Shown here piece after piece: positions 15,133-22,700 of a DNA stretch of 28,034 nt; the stretch's first letter is position 1, and each line of letters begins with the position of its first letter. Source of the DNA: JANYJJ01 sp038241115 (lineage in GTDB: Bacteria > Pseudomonadota > Gammaproteobacteria > Burkholderiales > Burkholderiaceae_C). Under the pieces are notes generated by a model, which had not been told where the DNA came from, ran no database searches, and saw only the letters and a list, made by a program, of their open reading frames with translations. The translations under genes and the position numbers were made by a program. The stretch lies in NCBI GenBank assembly GCA_038241115.1, contig JBBRGA010000027.1, positions 1 through 28,034 on the forward strand, written 5' to 3'.

Positions 15133-16113
15133 TCAAGCCGACAGCGGCAAGCAAATGGTGTCTATGCGGGCCAGCACCTCGGGCGTGAGCTTGGCAATCA
15201 CCTCCACCGCACCCAGGTTGCTTTTCAGTTGCTCCAGCTTCGACGCGCCGGTGATGACGGTGCTGACGCGCGGGTTTTTAGCGGCCCAGGCAATCGCCAT
15301 TTGCGCCACGCTGCAACCCAGCTCGTCGGCAATCGCGGCCAGTTGTGCCACGGCTGCATTCTTCTTGGCGTCGGTCAGTCCCTTCACCAGAAAGCCCATG
15401 TTTTCCAACGCGCCGCGGCTGCCTTCAGGCACGCCCGCCTGGTACTTGCCGGTGAGCAGGCCCGAGGCCAACGGGCTCCAGGTGGTCAGGCCCAAACCGA
15501 TGTCCTCGTACAGGCGCGCGTACTCTTGCTCCACCCGTTTTCGGTGAAACAGGTGGTACTGCGGTTGCTCCATCACCGGCTTGTGCAGGTGGTGTTTTTC
15601 GGCAATGTCCCAAGCGGCGCGGATGTCGGCGGCGCTCCATTCGCTGGTGCCCCAATACAGCGCCTTTCCCCTCGTGATCATGTCGCTCATCGCCCACACC
15701 GTCTCTTCGATCGGCGTGTTCGGATCCGCACGGTGGCAGTACACCAGGTCGATGAAATCCAGCCCCATGCGCTGAAGTGAACCGTCGATGGCTTGCGTCA
15801 GGTACTTGCGGTTCAAGGTGTCCATGCGGTTGACGGTGTTGCCCTCGCGGCTCATACCCCAAAAGAACTTGGTGGAGACGATGTAGTTCAGGCGCGGCCA
15901 CTTCAAGGCCTTGATGGCGTCGCCCATGACTTGCTCGCTCGCCCCGGCCGCATACACCTCGGCGTTGTCAAAAAAGTTGACGCCCGCGTCAAAGGCGGTG
16001 GCGAGCATTTCTTTGGCCGCATTCACATCCACTTGGTTGTGATACGTCACCCAAGAGCCGAGTGAAAGCTCGCTGACTTGCAGGCCGCTGCGGCCTAAGC
16101 GTTTGTATTGCAT
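15133..16113 (-). CDS. Aldo/keto reductase (Kv-beta/AKR6-like)
   Basis: A 326-residue NADPH-dependent aldo/keto reductase of the (beta/alpha)8-barrel superfamily. The catalytic tetrad is D49 (FFDNAEVY), Y54, K82 (STKFFW) and H127 (DLVYCHRAD). LGRSGLQVSELSLGSW at the start, the TWSPLASGLLTGKY segment and the late VSTVITGASKLEQL are typical of the AKR6 group, which includes potassium-channel beta subunits and bacterial relatives. No channel gene lies nearby, so it is probably a soluble aldehyde/ketone reductase; its substrate is unknown. AAGGAACCCC upstream of ATG 16113 is a good ribosome site. DmeF follows 13 bases after the stop, so they likely share a transcript. Confidence 0.92.
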   Translation of the reverse strand: MQYKRLGRSGLQVSELSLGSWVTYHNQVDVNAAKEMLATAFDAGVNFFDNAEVYAAGASEQVMGDAIKALKWPRLNYIVSTKFFWGMSREGNTVNRMDTLNRKYLTQAIDGSLQRMGLDFIDLVYCHRADPNTPIEETVWAMSDMITRGKALYWGTSEWSAADIRAAWDIAEKHHLHKPVMEQPQYHLFHRKRVEQEYARLYEDIGLGLTTWSPLASGLLTGKYQAGVPEGSRGALENMGFLVKGLTDAKKNAAVAQLAAIADELGCSVAQMAIAWAAKNPRVSTVITGASKLEQLKSNLGAVEVIAKLTPEVLARIDTICLPLSA

Positions 16114-16216
16114 GGGGTTCCTTGGGTGGGTTGTGTTGAAGGTCGTGGCTTAGCCTAGCTGAAGTGGGTTGACCACTTTTGGCTTTTGCTTTGGCGTCAG
16201 GCAAAAACAAAGGCGA

Positions 16217-16240
16217 ACCCCAACTCAAACCCCAACTCAA
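16217..16240. repeat. Two tandem 12-bp repeats upstream of the aldo/keto reductase
   Basis: ACCCCAACTCAA occurs twice in direct tandem and is followed by CCCC. On the minus strand this gives three evenly spaced G4 runs. It lies in the 149-base gap between the kinase stop and the reductase start. Confidence 0.7.
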
Positions 16241-16262
16241 CCCCGGCCAACAACACAACCGA

Positions 16263-17651
16263 TCAAAGAATTCTTCGCGGATGTGCCAAAGCTTCGTGCG
16301 CCGCGTGCAGTCGTTTGACGAGCACCTTGATGAACGCGGCGTCAAACAGGTGTCGGCAACTGGGCGCCAGTTGATTCAGCGACTCGGGCGTGAACGAAAT
16401 GGTGGTGGCCGCCTCCACCACGATCACGTCGGCTGCGTGGCGGCGTAACTCCTCGCTCGGAGCCAAGTAGGCCATCTCGCCGACCGAGGTCCCGGCTGCC
16501 AGGTGGGCCACTTTCTGGCCCTCGCGAAAGACTTCCAATTCGCCCTGCGCAATGATGTGAAACGTCCGCCCTTCCTCGCCGCGCCGGTACAGCGCGTGGC
16601 CAAAGTTCAGACGCTGCCACCTCGCGCGGTGCACCACTTCCCACAGTTCCACGTCACCAAATTGGTTGAAAAACTCAAGCCCACGCAGAAGGTTGAAACG
16701 CTCCGAGTCGAGCACGCCTTGCAGATGTCCGCGCGGCACTTGCCTCTGCGTAATCAGGCCCGACAAGGCCTGCGCAAAATCGTCCCAAGTGTTGTAGCGG
16801 TCATTCGGGTTTTTGGCCAGTGCGCGTTGCACCACTTTGTCTACCGCGGGCGACAGGCCAGAGCGCAAACCGCACAGCGAAGCGGGCTGCGAGTTGTAGA
16901 CCTGGTGCACCATCGTGGCCTGCGCGGGTGCCTCAAAAGGCGGTCGTCCGGCGATCAGATGAAAAAGTACTGCGCCCAGGCCGTACATGTCGGCGCGGCA
17001 GTCCAGCGTGCTGCCGTCGAGCTGCTCGGGCGACATGTAGGCCAACGAGCCGACACGGTAGACCTGCGTCACATCCGACTGAAAATTCAGCACGCTGCCA
17101 AAGTCGGTCACCTTCACATCGGTCACGCTGCCATGCGTCAGCACGGCCAGCAAGTTCGCAGGCTTGACATCGCGGTGAATCAAGCCTTGACGAAACACAT
17201 AACCCAGCGCCATGGCGCACTTGAACCCGATCTCCACCACCAGTTCCAGCGACAGCAGATTGTCGGCACGGCAATAGCGGCGCAAAGTGTTGCCCGGCAC
17301 ATATTCCATGACGATGTAAGGCGCTGCGGCGTCGGGCACGGCGTCAAAAATTTGCACCACGTTCGGGTGTTGCAAGCGGTCGACCAAGGCCGCCTCGGCG
17401 GCGAAAAAGCGTTCACCAAAACGCGCGTCAATGCTGTCGGCGCTGGCCTCGGTGCGCACACGTTTGACGGCGACCTCGCGGTTGTGAAAATCATCAAAAC
17501 ACAGGTAGACGTCGCTCGTCGCACCTTCGCCCAGCTTGCTCAGCACGCGGTATTTGCCAATGCGCTCGGGCGCGGCCAAAGGCAAACTTTGAGCGGGGCT
17601 GGGGATGTCGAGGTCGATGTGGGCGACGTCAGAAGGAAAACGCGAAGACAT
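16263..17651 (-). CDS. Ser/Thr protein kinase fused to a cyclic-nucleotide-binding domain
   Basis: A 462-residue soluble protein with two domains. Residues about 33-300 are a Hanks-type kinase with all key residues: glycine loop GEGATSDVY (41-49), K63 (AVKRV), HRDVKPAN (D161, N166), DFG (183-185) and GSLAYMSPEQ (201-210) in the activation segment. Residues about 325-430 form a cNMP-binding-like beta roll with GHALYRRGEEGRTFHIIAQGELEVF and a phosphate-binding-cassette region VGEMAYL...LRRHAADV, with E392 and R403/R404 in the expected places. No transmembrane or PASTA region is seen. This suggests control of the kinase by a nucleotide, or by the roll in an apo form. The ligand and substrates are unknown. 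It is divergent from argS. Confidence 0.9.
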   Translation of the reverse strand: MSSRFPSDVAHIDLDIPSPAQSLPLAAPERIGKYRVLSKLGEGATSDVYLCFDDFHNREVAVKRVRTEASADSIDARFGERFFAAEAALVDRLQHPNVVQIFDAVPDAAAPYIVMEYVPGNTLRRYCRADNLLSLELVVEIGFKCAMALGYVFRQGLIHRDVKPANLLAVLTHGSVTDVKVTDFGSVLNFQSDVTQVYRVGSLAYMSPEQLDGSTLDCRADMYGLGAVLFHLIAGRPPFEAPAQATMVHQVYNSQPASLCGLRSGLSPAVDKVVQRALAKNPNDRYNTWDDFAQALSGLITQRQVPRGHLQGVLDSERFNLLRGLEFFNQFGDVELWEVVHRARWQRLNFGHALYRRGEEGRTFHIIAQGELEVFREGQKVAHLAAGTSVGEMAYLAPSEELRRHAADVIVVEAATTISFTPESLNQLAPSCRHLFDAAFIKVLVKRLHAAHEALAHPRRIL

Positions 17652-17776
17652 GGATCGATGGAAATGCGGCGGCGGACGAAATCGTGCAGGGATTGTGCAA
17701 TTTGCGCCGCGACAGCGCGCGCAGAACAGACCGGCGAATACCGCTCAGTCTTTCAGTCCTGGCCATGCTCGCCACC

Positions 17777-17782
17777 TAAAAT
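17777..17782 (+). promoter_or_regulatory. -10 box placing the argS start at or near its ATG
   Basis: TAAAAT (five of six consensus bases) ends six bases before the argS ATG at 17789, so the expected transcription start is the ATG itself. There is no Shine-Dalgarno sequence between. No clear -35 was found. Confidence 0.5.
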
Positions 17783-17788
17783 GAGCTG

Positions 17789-19546
17789 ATGATTCAAGCC
17801 AAGCAAGACCTGCTTCTCGCCCTGCAGGCCGCCATTCACGACATCAGCCCGGAGTCCACCCTGGTCGCCGCCTTCGAGTCGCCGCGGGTGGCGGCGCACG
17901 GCGATCTGGCCTGCACCGCGGCCATGCAGCTGGCCAAGCCGCTGCGCAAAAACCCACGCGAAGTGGCGCAAGCTTTGATCGACGCGCTGATGCGCCAAGC
18001 GGCGGTGCAGCGCTTGGTGGCGGCGATGGAGATCGCCGGGCCGGGCTTTATCAACCTTCGCCTGAATGCGGCAGCCAAGCAGGCCGTGGTCAGCGAAGTG
18101 CTCAGCGGCGCAGAACACTTTGGTCGGCAAGCGCCAACCCAGACCAAGGTGCTGGTCGAGTTTGTGTCGGCCAACCCGACTGGCCCACTGCACTTGGGCC
18201 ATGCGCGCCAAGCTGCCCTGGGCGACGGCATTTGCAACTTGTTTGAAACCCAAGGCGCTCAGGTCACGCGTGAGTTCTATTACAACGACGCCGGCGTGCA
18301 AATCGCCACCCTCACAGAGTCGGTGTTGGCGCGCCTGCAAGGCCATCAGCCCGGTGACGCACAGTGGCCCGAGAAGGCCTACAACGGCGATTACATCGCC
18401 GACATTGCAACCGATTTTCTGGCCAGGCAGACCGTCACCGCCGACGACCGCAGCTTCACCGCTTCGGGCGACACCTCTGATCTGGACGGCATACGCCAAT
18501 TCGCCGTGGCCTATTTGCGCCACGAACAAGACCTGGACTTGCAGGCCTTTGGAGTCCGCTTTGACAGCTATTTTCTGGAGTCCAGTCTGTACTCCAGCGG
18601 TCGCGTGGAAGACGCCGTCAAGCGTTTGAAAGCCTCGGGCAAAACCTTTGAAGAAGGCGGTGCGCTGTGGTTGCGCACCACCGATTACGGTGACGACAAA
18701 GACCGCGTCATGCAAAAGTCTGACGGCAGCTACACCTACTTTTTGCCCGACGTCGCCTACCACCTCAACAAATTCGAACGCGGCTACACGCAGGCCATCA
18801 ACCTGCAAGGCGGCGATCACCACGGCACGATGGCGCGGGTGCGCGCCGGCCTGCAGGCGGCGAATTTGGGCGCGGTTGCGTTGGGTCAGGCGGCACAGCC
18901 CGTGCCCGTTGGCTACCCCGATTACGTGCTCAACAAAATGGTCACGGTGATGCGTGGCGGCCAAGAGGTCAAGATCAGCAAACGCGCTGGCAGCTACGTG
19001 ACTTTGCGCGACTTGATCGACTGGACCAGCAAGGATGCGGTTCGTTTCTTTTTGCTCAGCCGCAAAGCCGACACCGAATACACCTTCGACGTGGACTTGG
19101 CACTCAAGCAAAACGACGAGAACCCAGTTTTTTATGTGCAGTACGCGCACGCCCGGATTTGCTCGGTGGTTCAGCAATTCACCGACAAAGGAGGTCTTGT
19201 CGCCAACTTGGCAAAAGCGAATTTGGCCTTGCTGGTCGCACCCACCGAAGCGGCGTTGATGCTGAAGTTGGCCGAGTATCCGCAGATGCTGGCCAACGCG
19301 TCCGCCACGCTGTCGCCGCATGACGTGACGTTTTATTTGCGCGATGTGGCCGGGCTGTTCCACAGTTACTACGGGGCCGAGCGCTTTTTGGTGGACGACG
19401 AAGAATTGACACGCGCACGTTTGGCACTTTTGGTGGCCACGCGTCAAGTCATTGCCAATGCCCTGACGGTGTTGGGCGTGGCAGCGCCACAGCGCATGGA
19501 CCGTGCGGCAGAAGACAAGAACAAAACAGCGGGAGAAACGGCATGA
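17789..19546 (+). CDS. argS: Arginyl-tRNA synthetase
   Basis: A class I aminoacyl-tRNA synthetase of 585 residues that charges tRNA-Arg in the cytoplasm. The HIGH-type signature is HLGH at 135-138 within FVSANPTGPLHLGHARQAALGD, the family hallmark. The KMSKS-like loop appears as VKISKRAG. An N-terminal add-on domain (about 1-115) and the C-terminal anticodon-binding helical domain (FYVQYAHARICS onward) are complete. The start is inferred from the -10 box six bases upstream rather than from a ribosome site. The stop overlaps the following SPOR gene as ATGA. An argS-SPOR-dsbA order is familiar from Burkholderiales. Confidence 0.97.
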   Translation: MIQAKQDLLLALQAAIHDISPESTLVAAFESPRVAAHGDLACTAAMQLAKPLRKNPREVAQALIDALMRQAAVQRLVAAMEIAGPGFINLRLNAAAKQAVVSEVLSGAEHFGRQAPTQTKVLVEFVSANPTGPLHLGHARQAALGDGICNLFETQGAQVTREFYYNDAGVQIATLTESVLARLQGHQPGDAQWPEKAYNGDYIADIATDFLARQTVTADDRSFTASGDTSDLDGIRQFAVAYLRHEQDLDLQAFGVRFDSYFLESSLYSSGRVEDAVKRLKASGKTFEEGGALWLRTTDYGDDKDRVMQKSDGSYTYFLPDVAYHLNKFERGYTQAINLQGGDHHGTMARVRAGLQAANLGAVALGQAAQPVPVGYPDYVLNKMVTVMRGGQEVKISKRAGSYVTLRDLIDWTSKDAVRFFLLSRKADTEYTFDVDLALKQNDENPVFYVQYAHARICSVVQQFTDKGGLVANLAKANLALLVAPTEAALMLKLAEYPQMLANASATLSPHDVTFYLRDVAGLFHSYYGAERFLVDDEELTRARLALLVATRQVIANALTVLGVAAPQRMDRAAEDKNKTAGETA

Positions 19547-20340
19547 AGGTTTTGCGTTCGGGTGCCTTCGGGCCGCCACAGAGGGGCTTCGCTGATCAGC
19601 GGGGCGGCTTCGCGTATCAACGGGGCGGCTTCGCCGTGGGCCTCATCGTCGGCCTGTTGATCGGCTTGACCCTGGCGTTGGCGGTCGCTTTGTACGTCAC
19701 CAAAGTGCCCGTGCCGTTCATGAACAAAGTGCCGCAGCGCACTGCCGAACAAGATGCGGCTGAGTTTGAGAAAAATCGCAACTGGGACCCGAACAGCCCG
19801 CTATACGGGAAAAATCCGGCCAAAGCAGCCAGCGGGGTGGTGACGCAAGCTCCCGCTGCGCCTGACGTGGCGGCTTCGGCCTCCACTGCCCCCGCGGCCC
19901 AAGCTGCGGCGCTGGCCGCAGCGCGAGCGGCATCCGCGGCAGCATCCGCCAGCGCTGTCGCGGCCACGGCAGTCAAGCCCAAACGCGACCCGAACGACAT
20001 CTTGAACGACAGGCCGGCGGGCGCAGAGGCGCCGGCAATGGCGCCCACGACGCCGCCAACCGCAGGCAATTCGCAAACCGTGTCCACCCGACCTGGCGTT
20101 GATCCGTTTTTGTACTTCGTGCAGGCTGGTGCTTATTCGCGTCAGGAGGACGCCGACCAGCAGCGCGCCCGCTTGGCCATGCAGGGCTTTTCACCAAAAG
20201 TGACCGAGCGCGAACAGGCCGGGCGCACGGTGTACCGGGTTCGGGTGGGGCCCTATGACAAGAAAGACGACGCTGACAGTGCCAAGGAAAAGCTGGAAAG
20301 CTCAGGTGTGGAATCTGCCTTGGTTCGGGTACAAAAATAA
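19543..20340 (+). CDS. SPOR-domain membrane protein (FtsN-like)
   Basis: A 265-residue inner-membrane protein. After a short N-terminus rich in RGGF repeats comes one transmembrane helix (about 32-52, VGLIVGLLIGLTLALAVAL). Next is a periplasmic linker rich in alanine and proline (about 95-180), then a C-terminal SPOR domain (about 187-265: FYV/YFVQAGAYSRQEDADQQRARL, VYRVRVGPYDKKDDADSAKEKL). This is the layout of FtsN-type proteins that bind septal peptidoglycan. The N-terminal RGGF units come from 18-21-base DNA repeats and look like an expansion of an ancestral QRGG motif. It overlaps argS by four bases and is followed by dsbA after 86 bases. Confidence 0.85.
   Translation: MKVLRSGAFGPPQRGFADQRGGFAYQRGGFAVGLIVGLLIGLTLALAVALYVTKVPVPFMNKVPQRTAEQDAAEFEKNRNWDPNSPLYGKNPAKAASGVVTQAPAAPDVAASASTAPAAQAAALAAARAASAAASASAVAATAVKPKRDPNDILNDRPAGAEAPAMAPTTPPTAGNSQTVSTRPGVDPFLYFVQAGAYSRQEDADQQRARLAMQGFSPKVTEREQAGRTVYRVRVGPYDKKDDADSAKEKLESSGVESALVRVQK
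19579..19638 (+). repeat. Tandem 18/21-bp repeats encoding QRGGFA units
   Basis: Three in-frame units start at 19579 (18 bases), 19597 and 19618 (21 bases each), encoding QRGFAD, QRGGFAY and QRGGFAV just before the transmembrane helix. The second and third share CGGGGCGGCTTCGC. Confidence 0.75.
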
Positions 20341-20426
20341 AGCGCATATGAACTTTCGCGTCGCCCCGTCGTCTCAACGACAGTGACTTGCCAGGCTTGA
20401 TCCGTTCAAAACAGAAAGAACCAAAG

Positions 20427-21080
20427 ATGAAACGCAGAGACTTTTCAACCCAGTTATTTGGAAGCGGTCTGGCTGTAGGCTTGACCACGGCCGCTTGGTC
20501 AGGTGCTGCGCACGCACAAGCTGCCGTTGTCGAAGGCAAAGACTATTTGCGCTTGGGCACGCCCTTGGCGGTGCCCGCGGGCAAGATCGAGGTGATCGAT
20601 TTCTTTTGGTATGGCTGTCCGCACTGCTACTCATTTGAGCCCGCACTCGAAGCTTGGGCCAAGAAATTGGCGCCCGACGTGGCCTTTCGCCGCTTGCCCG
20701 TCATGTTCCGCGAAGAGCCTTTTGGCGCGCATGCGCGGATGTACTACGCCGTGGAAACCATGGGGTTGCTCGACAGCGTGCACCGCAAAATTTTTGCCGC
20801 CATCCACAACGAAAAGGCCGCGCTGGCCAAGCCGGCCGACATCAGCGCATTCATGACGAAAAATGGCGTTGACGGAGCCAAGTTTGTCGACGTGATGAAT
20901 TCGTTTTCAGTACAAACCAAGGTGCTGAAGTCCAGGCAAACGGCCGAAGCTTTCAAGCTGGACGGTGTTCCCGCCTTGGGCATACAGGGCCAGTTTTTAA
21001 CGTCGGGCAGCATCGCCGGCAGCCCGGAACGCGCCTTGATGGTGGCTGACACCTTGATCCAGCGTTCGCGCAAGACCTGA
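20427..21080 (+). CDS. dsbA: Thiol:disulfide interchange protein DsbA
   Basis: A periplasmic thioredoxin-fold oxidase that introduces disulfide bonds into exported proteins. It has 217 residues. The active site CPHC is at 64-67 (FFWYGCPHCYSFEP), and the conserved cis-proline loop is GVPALGI. The signal peptide starts MKRRDF and runs through a moderately hydrophobic region to AHAQA (cleavage near residue 30). The twin arginine followed by x-F looks Tat-like, unusual for textbook DsbA but, as I recall, seen in Comamonadaceae. ATG 20427 is chosen because it opens the signal sequence; an upstream TTG at 20388 would bury it. A strong terminator follows the stop immediately. Confidence 0.94.
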   Translation: MKRRDFSTQLFGSGLAVGLTTAAWSGAAHAQAAVVEGKDYLRLGTPLAVPAGKIEVIDFFWYGCPHCYSFEPALEAWAKKLAPDVAFRRLPVMFREEPFGAHARMYYAVETMGLLDSVHRKIFAAIHNEKAALAKPADISAFMTKNGVDGAKFVDVMNSFSVQTKVLKSRQTAEAFKLDGVPALGIQGQFLTSGSIAGSPERALMVADTLIQRSRKT

Positions 21081-21085
21081 ACCGA

Positions 21086-21124
21086 CGCGGGTGGCGCTTT
21101 GCGCCACCCGCGCGCTTTTTCTTC
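21086..21124 (+). terminator. Strong intrinsic terminator after dsbA
   Basis: A perfect 12-bp GC-rich stem (CGCGGGTGGCGC / GCGCCACCCGCG) with loop TTT is followed by CGC and TTTTTCTTC. It begins five bases after the dsbA stop and closes the argS-SPOR-dsbA unit. Confidence 0.92.
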
Positions 21125-21205
21125 AAGCGCCGGGTTCGGTTGCGCGGCAAATCGCGTGACCATTTGGCGTTGAGCCACGACGGTTTTCAGCGGGTAAATC
21201 GAGAC

Positions 21206-21227
21206 TTGCAGATAGAATCTGATGCAA
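21206..21227 (+). promoter_or_regulatory. Possible lptA promoter within an imperfect palindrome
   Basis: TTGCAGAT, AGA, ATCTGATGCAA forms an imperfect inverted repeat (one extra A in the right arm). It contains TAGAAT (21213-21218), a -10-like hexamer 22 bases before the lptA ATG. A promoter is expected here because a strong terminator lies just upstream. No clear -35 was found, and the palindrome could be an operator or chance. Confidence 0.35.
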
Positions 21228-21240
21228 GTTCCGTGCCCTT

Positions 21241-21903
21241 ATGAAATTCAACCTCCGCGCTCCTTCCGGCATCGTCACCCAAGCACTGTCTGCGGTGGTG
21301 TTGGCTTTGACTTTGGGCGCGGCGCATGCTGAAAAGGCCGACCGCGCCAAGCCGTTGAACGTGGAAGCAGACCAATCCAGCAACTTGGATTTGCAAAAAA
21401 AGGTGTTGGTTTTCAACGGCAATGTCGTCATCAGCAAAGGCACCTTGGTGATACGCGCTGCCAAAGTGGAGGTGCGCGAAACCGCCGACGGCCACCAGAT
21501 CGCCAACGCCAACGGTTCGGCCGGCAAGCCCGCCACTTTTCGCCAAAAGCGCGACGGCGTAGACGAGTACATCGAAGGCCAGGCCGAACGTCTGGAGTAC
21601 GACAGCAGTGCTGACAGCGTGCGTTTTATCGGCGCTGCCGTGGTGCGGCGTTTGCGAGGCACTGCAGTGGCCGACGAGATCACCGGCAACGTGGTGAGCT
21701 TCAACGCCAGCACCGAAGTGTTCAGCGTGTCCGGAGGCGCACCCAACGCCAACGGCACTCCCGGCAGGGTGCGTGCGGTTCTGACGCCGCGTGAGGGCTC
21801 GGCCGCTGCCACCGAATCCGCCAGTCCAGCGGCCATCCCGACTGCGCCAGCGCCAGCGGCCGCAGCACAGCAACCCGGCAACTCGTCTGGGGGCAAGCGT
21901 TGA
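21241..21903 (+). CDS. lptA: LPS transport periplasmic protein LptA
   Basis: A periplasmic bridge protein that carries lipopolysaccharide from LptC to the outer-membrane LptDE complex. It has 220 residues with a signal peptide ending near AAHA (about residue 30). The OstA/LptA beta-jellyroll repeats are visible as PLNVEADQSSNLDLQKKVLVFNGNVVISKGTLVIRAAKVEV and YIEGQAERLEYDSSADSVRFIGAAVVRR. The C-terminal about 35 residues are an Ala/Pro-rich tail. No lptC or kdsC precedes it, although these often do in related genomes. The lptB start overlaps its stop. Confidence 0.94.
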   Translation: MKFNLRAPSGIVTQALSAVVLALTLGAAHAEKADRAKPLNVEADQSSNLDLQKKVLVFNGNVVISKGTLVIRAAKVEVRETADGHQIANANGSAGKPATFRQKRDGVDEYIEGQAERLEYDSSADSVRFIGAAVVRRLRGTAVADEITGNVVSFNASTEVFSVSGGAPNANGTPGRVRAVLTPREGSAAATESASPAAIPTAPAPAAAAQQPGNSSGGKR

Positions 21904-22694
21904 GCGCCGCAACGCCCAACTCATCGTCCGACCCAGCGACTTCTCCTCCCCGCGCTGGCTCTTTGACAGCTTTGGGTCTGCAAAAAAGTTACGGCGCACG
22001 CAAGGTCGTGAAAGACGTGCATTTGTCGGTGAACGCCGGCGAAGTGGTGGGCTTGCTCGGGCCCAACGGCGCGGGCAAAACCACCAGTTTTTACATGATC
22101 GTGGGTCTGGTGCGCGCCGATGCCGGCGAGATCACTATCGAAGGCCAACGCGTCGAGCGCATGCCCATTCACCGCCGCTCGCGTTTGGGTTTGTCTTATC
22201 TGCCGCAGGAGGCGTCGATCTTTCGCCGGCTCACGGTGGAAGAAAATATACGTGCGGTGCTGGAGCTGCAACAAGACGCCTCCGGCAGGAGCTTGGGCGC
22301 CGAGGCGATCGACACTCTGCTGAACCGGCTGCTGCGTGACCTGAGCATCGACAAGCTGCGCGACTCGCCCGCGCCCGCGCTGTCTGGCGGTGAACGGCGC
22401 CGCGTCGAGATCGCACGAGCCTTGGCCACCCAGCCTCGGTTCATCTTGCTCGACGAGCCGTTTGCGGGCGTCGACCCCATCGCCGTCATCGAGATTCAGC
22501 GGATCATCGGATTCCTGAAAAGTCGCGGCATCGGCGTGCTCATCACCGACCACAACGTGCGCGAGACGCTGGGCATTTGCGACCGCGCCTACATCATCAG
22601 CGAGGGCCGTGTTTTAGCCGAAGGCACGCCCGCCGAGATCGTTGAGAACACCGATGTGCGCAAGGTCTACCTCGGCGAACACTTCCGGATGTGA
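21900..22694 (+). CDS. lptB: LPS export ABC transporter ATP-binding protein LptB
   Basis: The cytoplasmic ATPase that powers LPS extraction with LptF/G. Walker A is GPNGAGKT (54-61), the signature is LSGGERRR, and Walker B is FILLDEPFAGVDP. The LptB-typical DHNVRETLGICDRAYIISEGRVLAEGTP follows. At 264 residues it is slightly longer than usual because of an N-terminal extension of about 20 residues. No ATG exists before the ABC fold; TTG at 21900 overlaps the lptA stop (TTGA) and is the likely coupled start. rpoN begins six bases after the stop, as in the classic lptA-lptB-rpoN unit. Confidence 0.95.
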   Translation: MSAATPNSSSDPATSPPRAGSLTALGLQKSYGARKVVKDVHLSVNAGEVVGLLGPNGAGKTTSFYMIVGLVRADAGEITIEGQRVERMPIHRRSRLGLSYLPQEASIFRRLTVEENIRAVLELQQDASGRSLGAEAIDTLLNRLLRDLSIDKLRDSPAPALSGGERRRVEIARALATQPRFILLDEPFAGVDPIAVIEIQRIIGFLKSRGIGVLITDHNVRETLGICDRAYIISEGRVLAEGTPAEIVENTDVRKVYLGEHFRM

Positions 22695-22700
22695 GCGCGG

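Noticed and set aside
16217..16244. G-quadruplex upstream of the aldo/keto reductase
   Set aside because: Only three G4 runs plus a GG are present on the minus strand, one run short of the standard motif.
17753..19579. 608-codon open frame opposite argS
   Set aside because: Antisense shadow of a complete arginyl-tRNA synthetase; the His/Gln/Val-rich product matches nothing.
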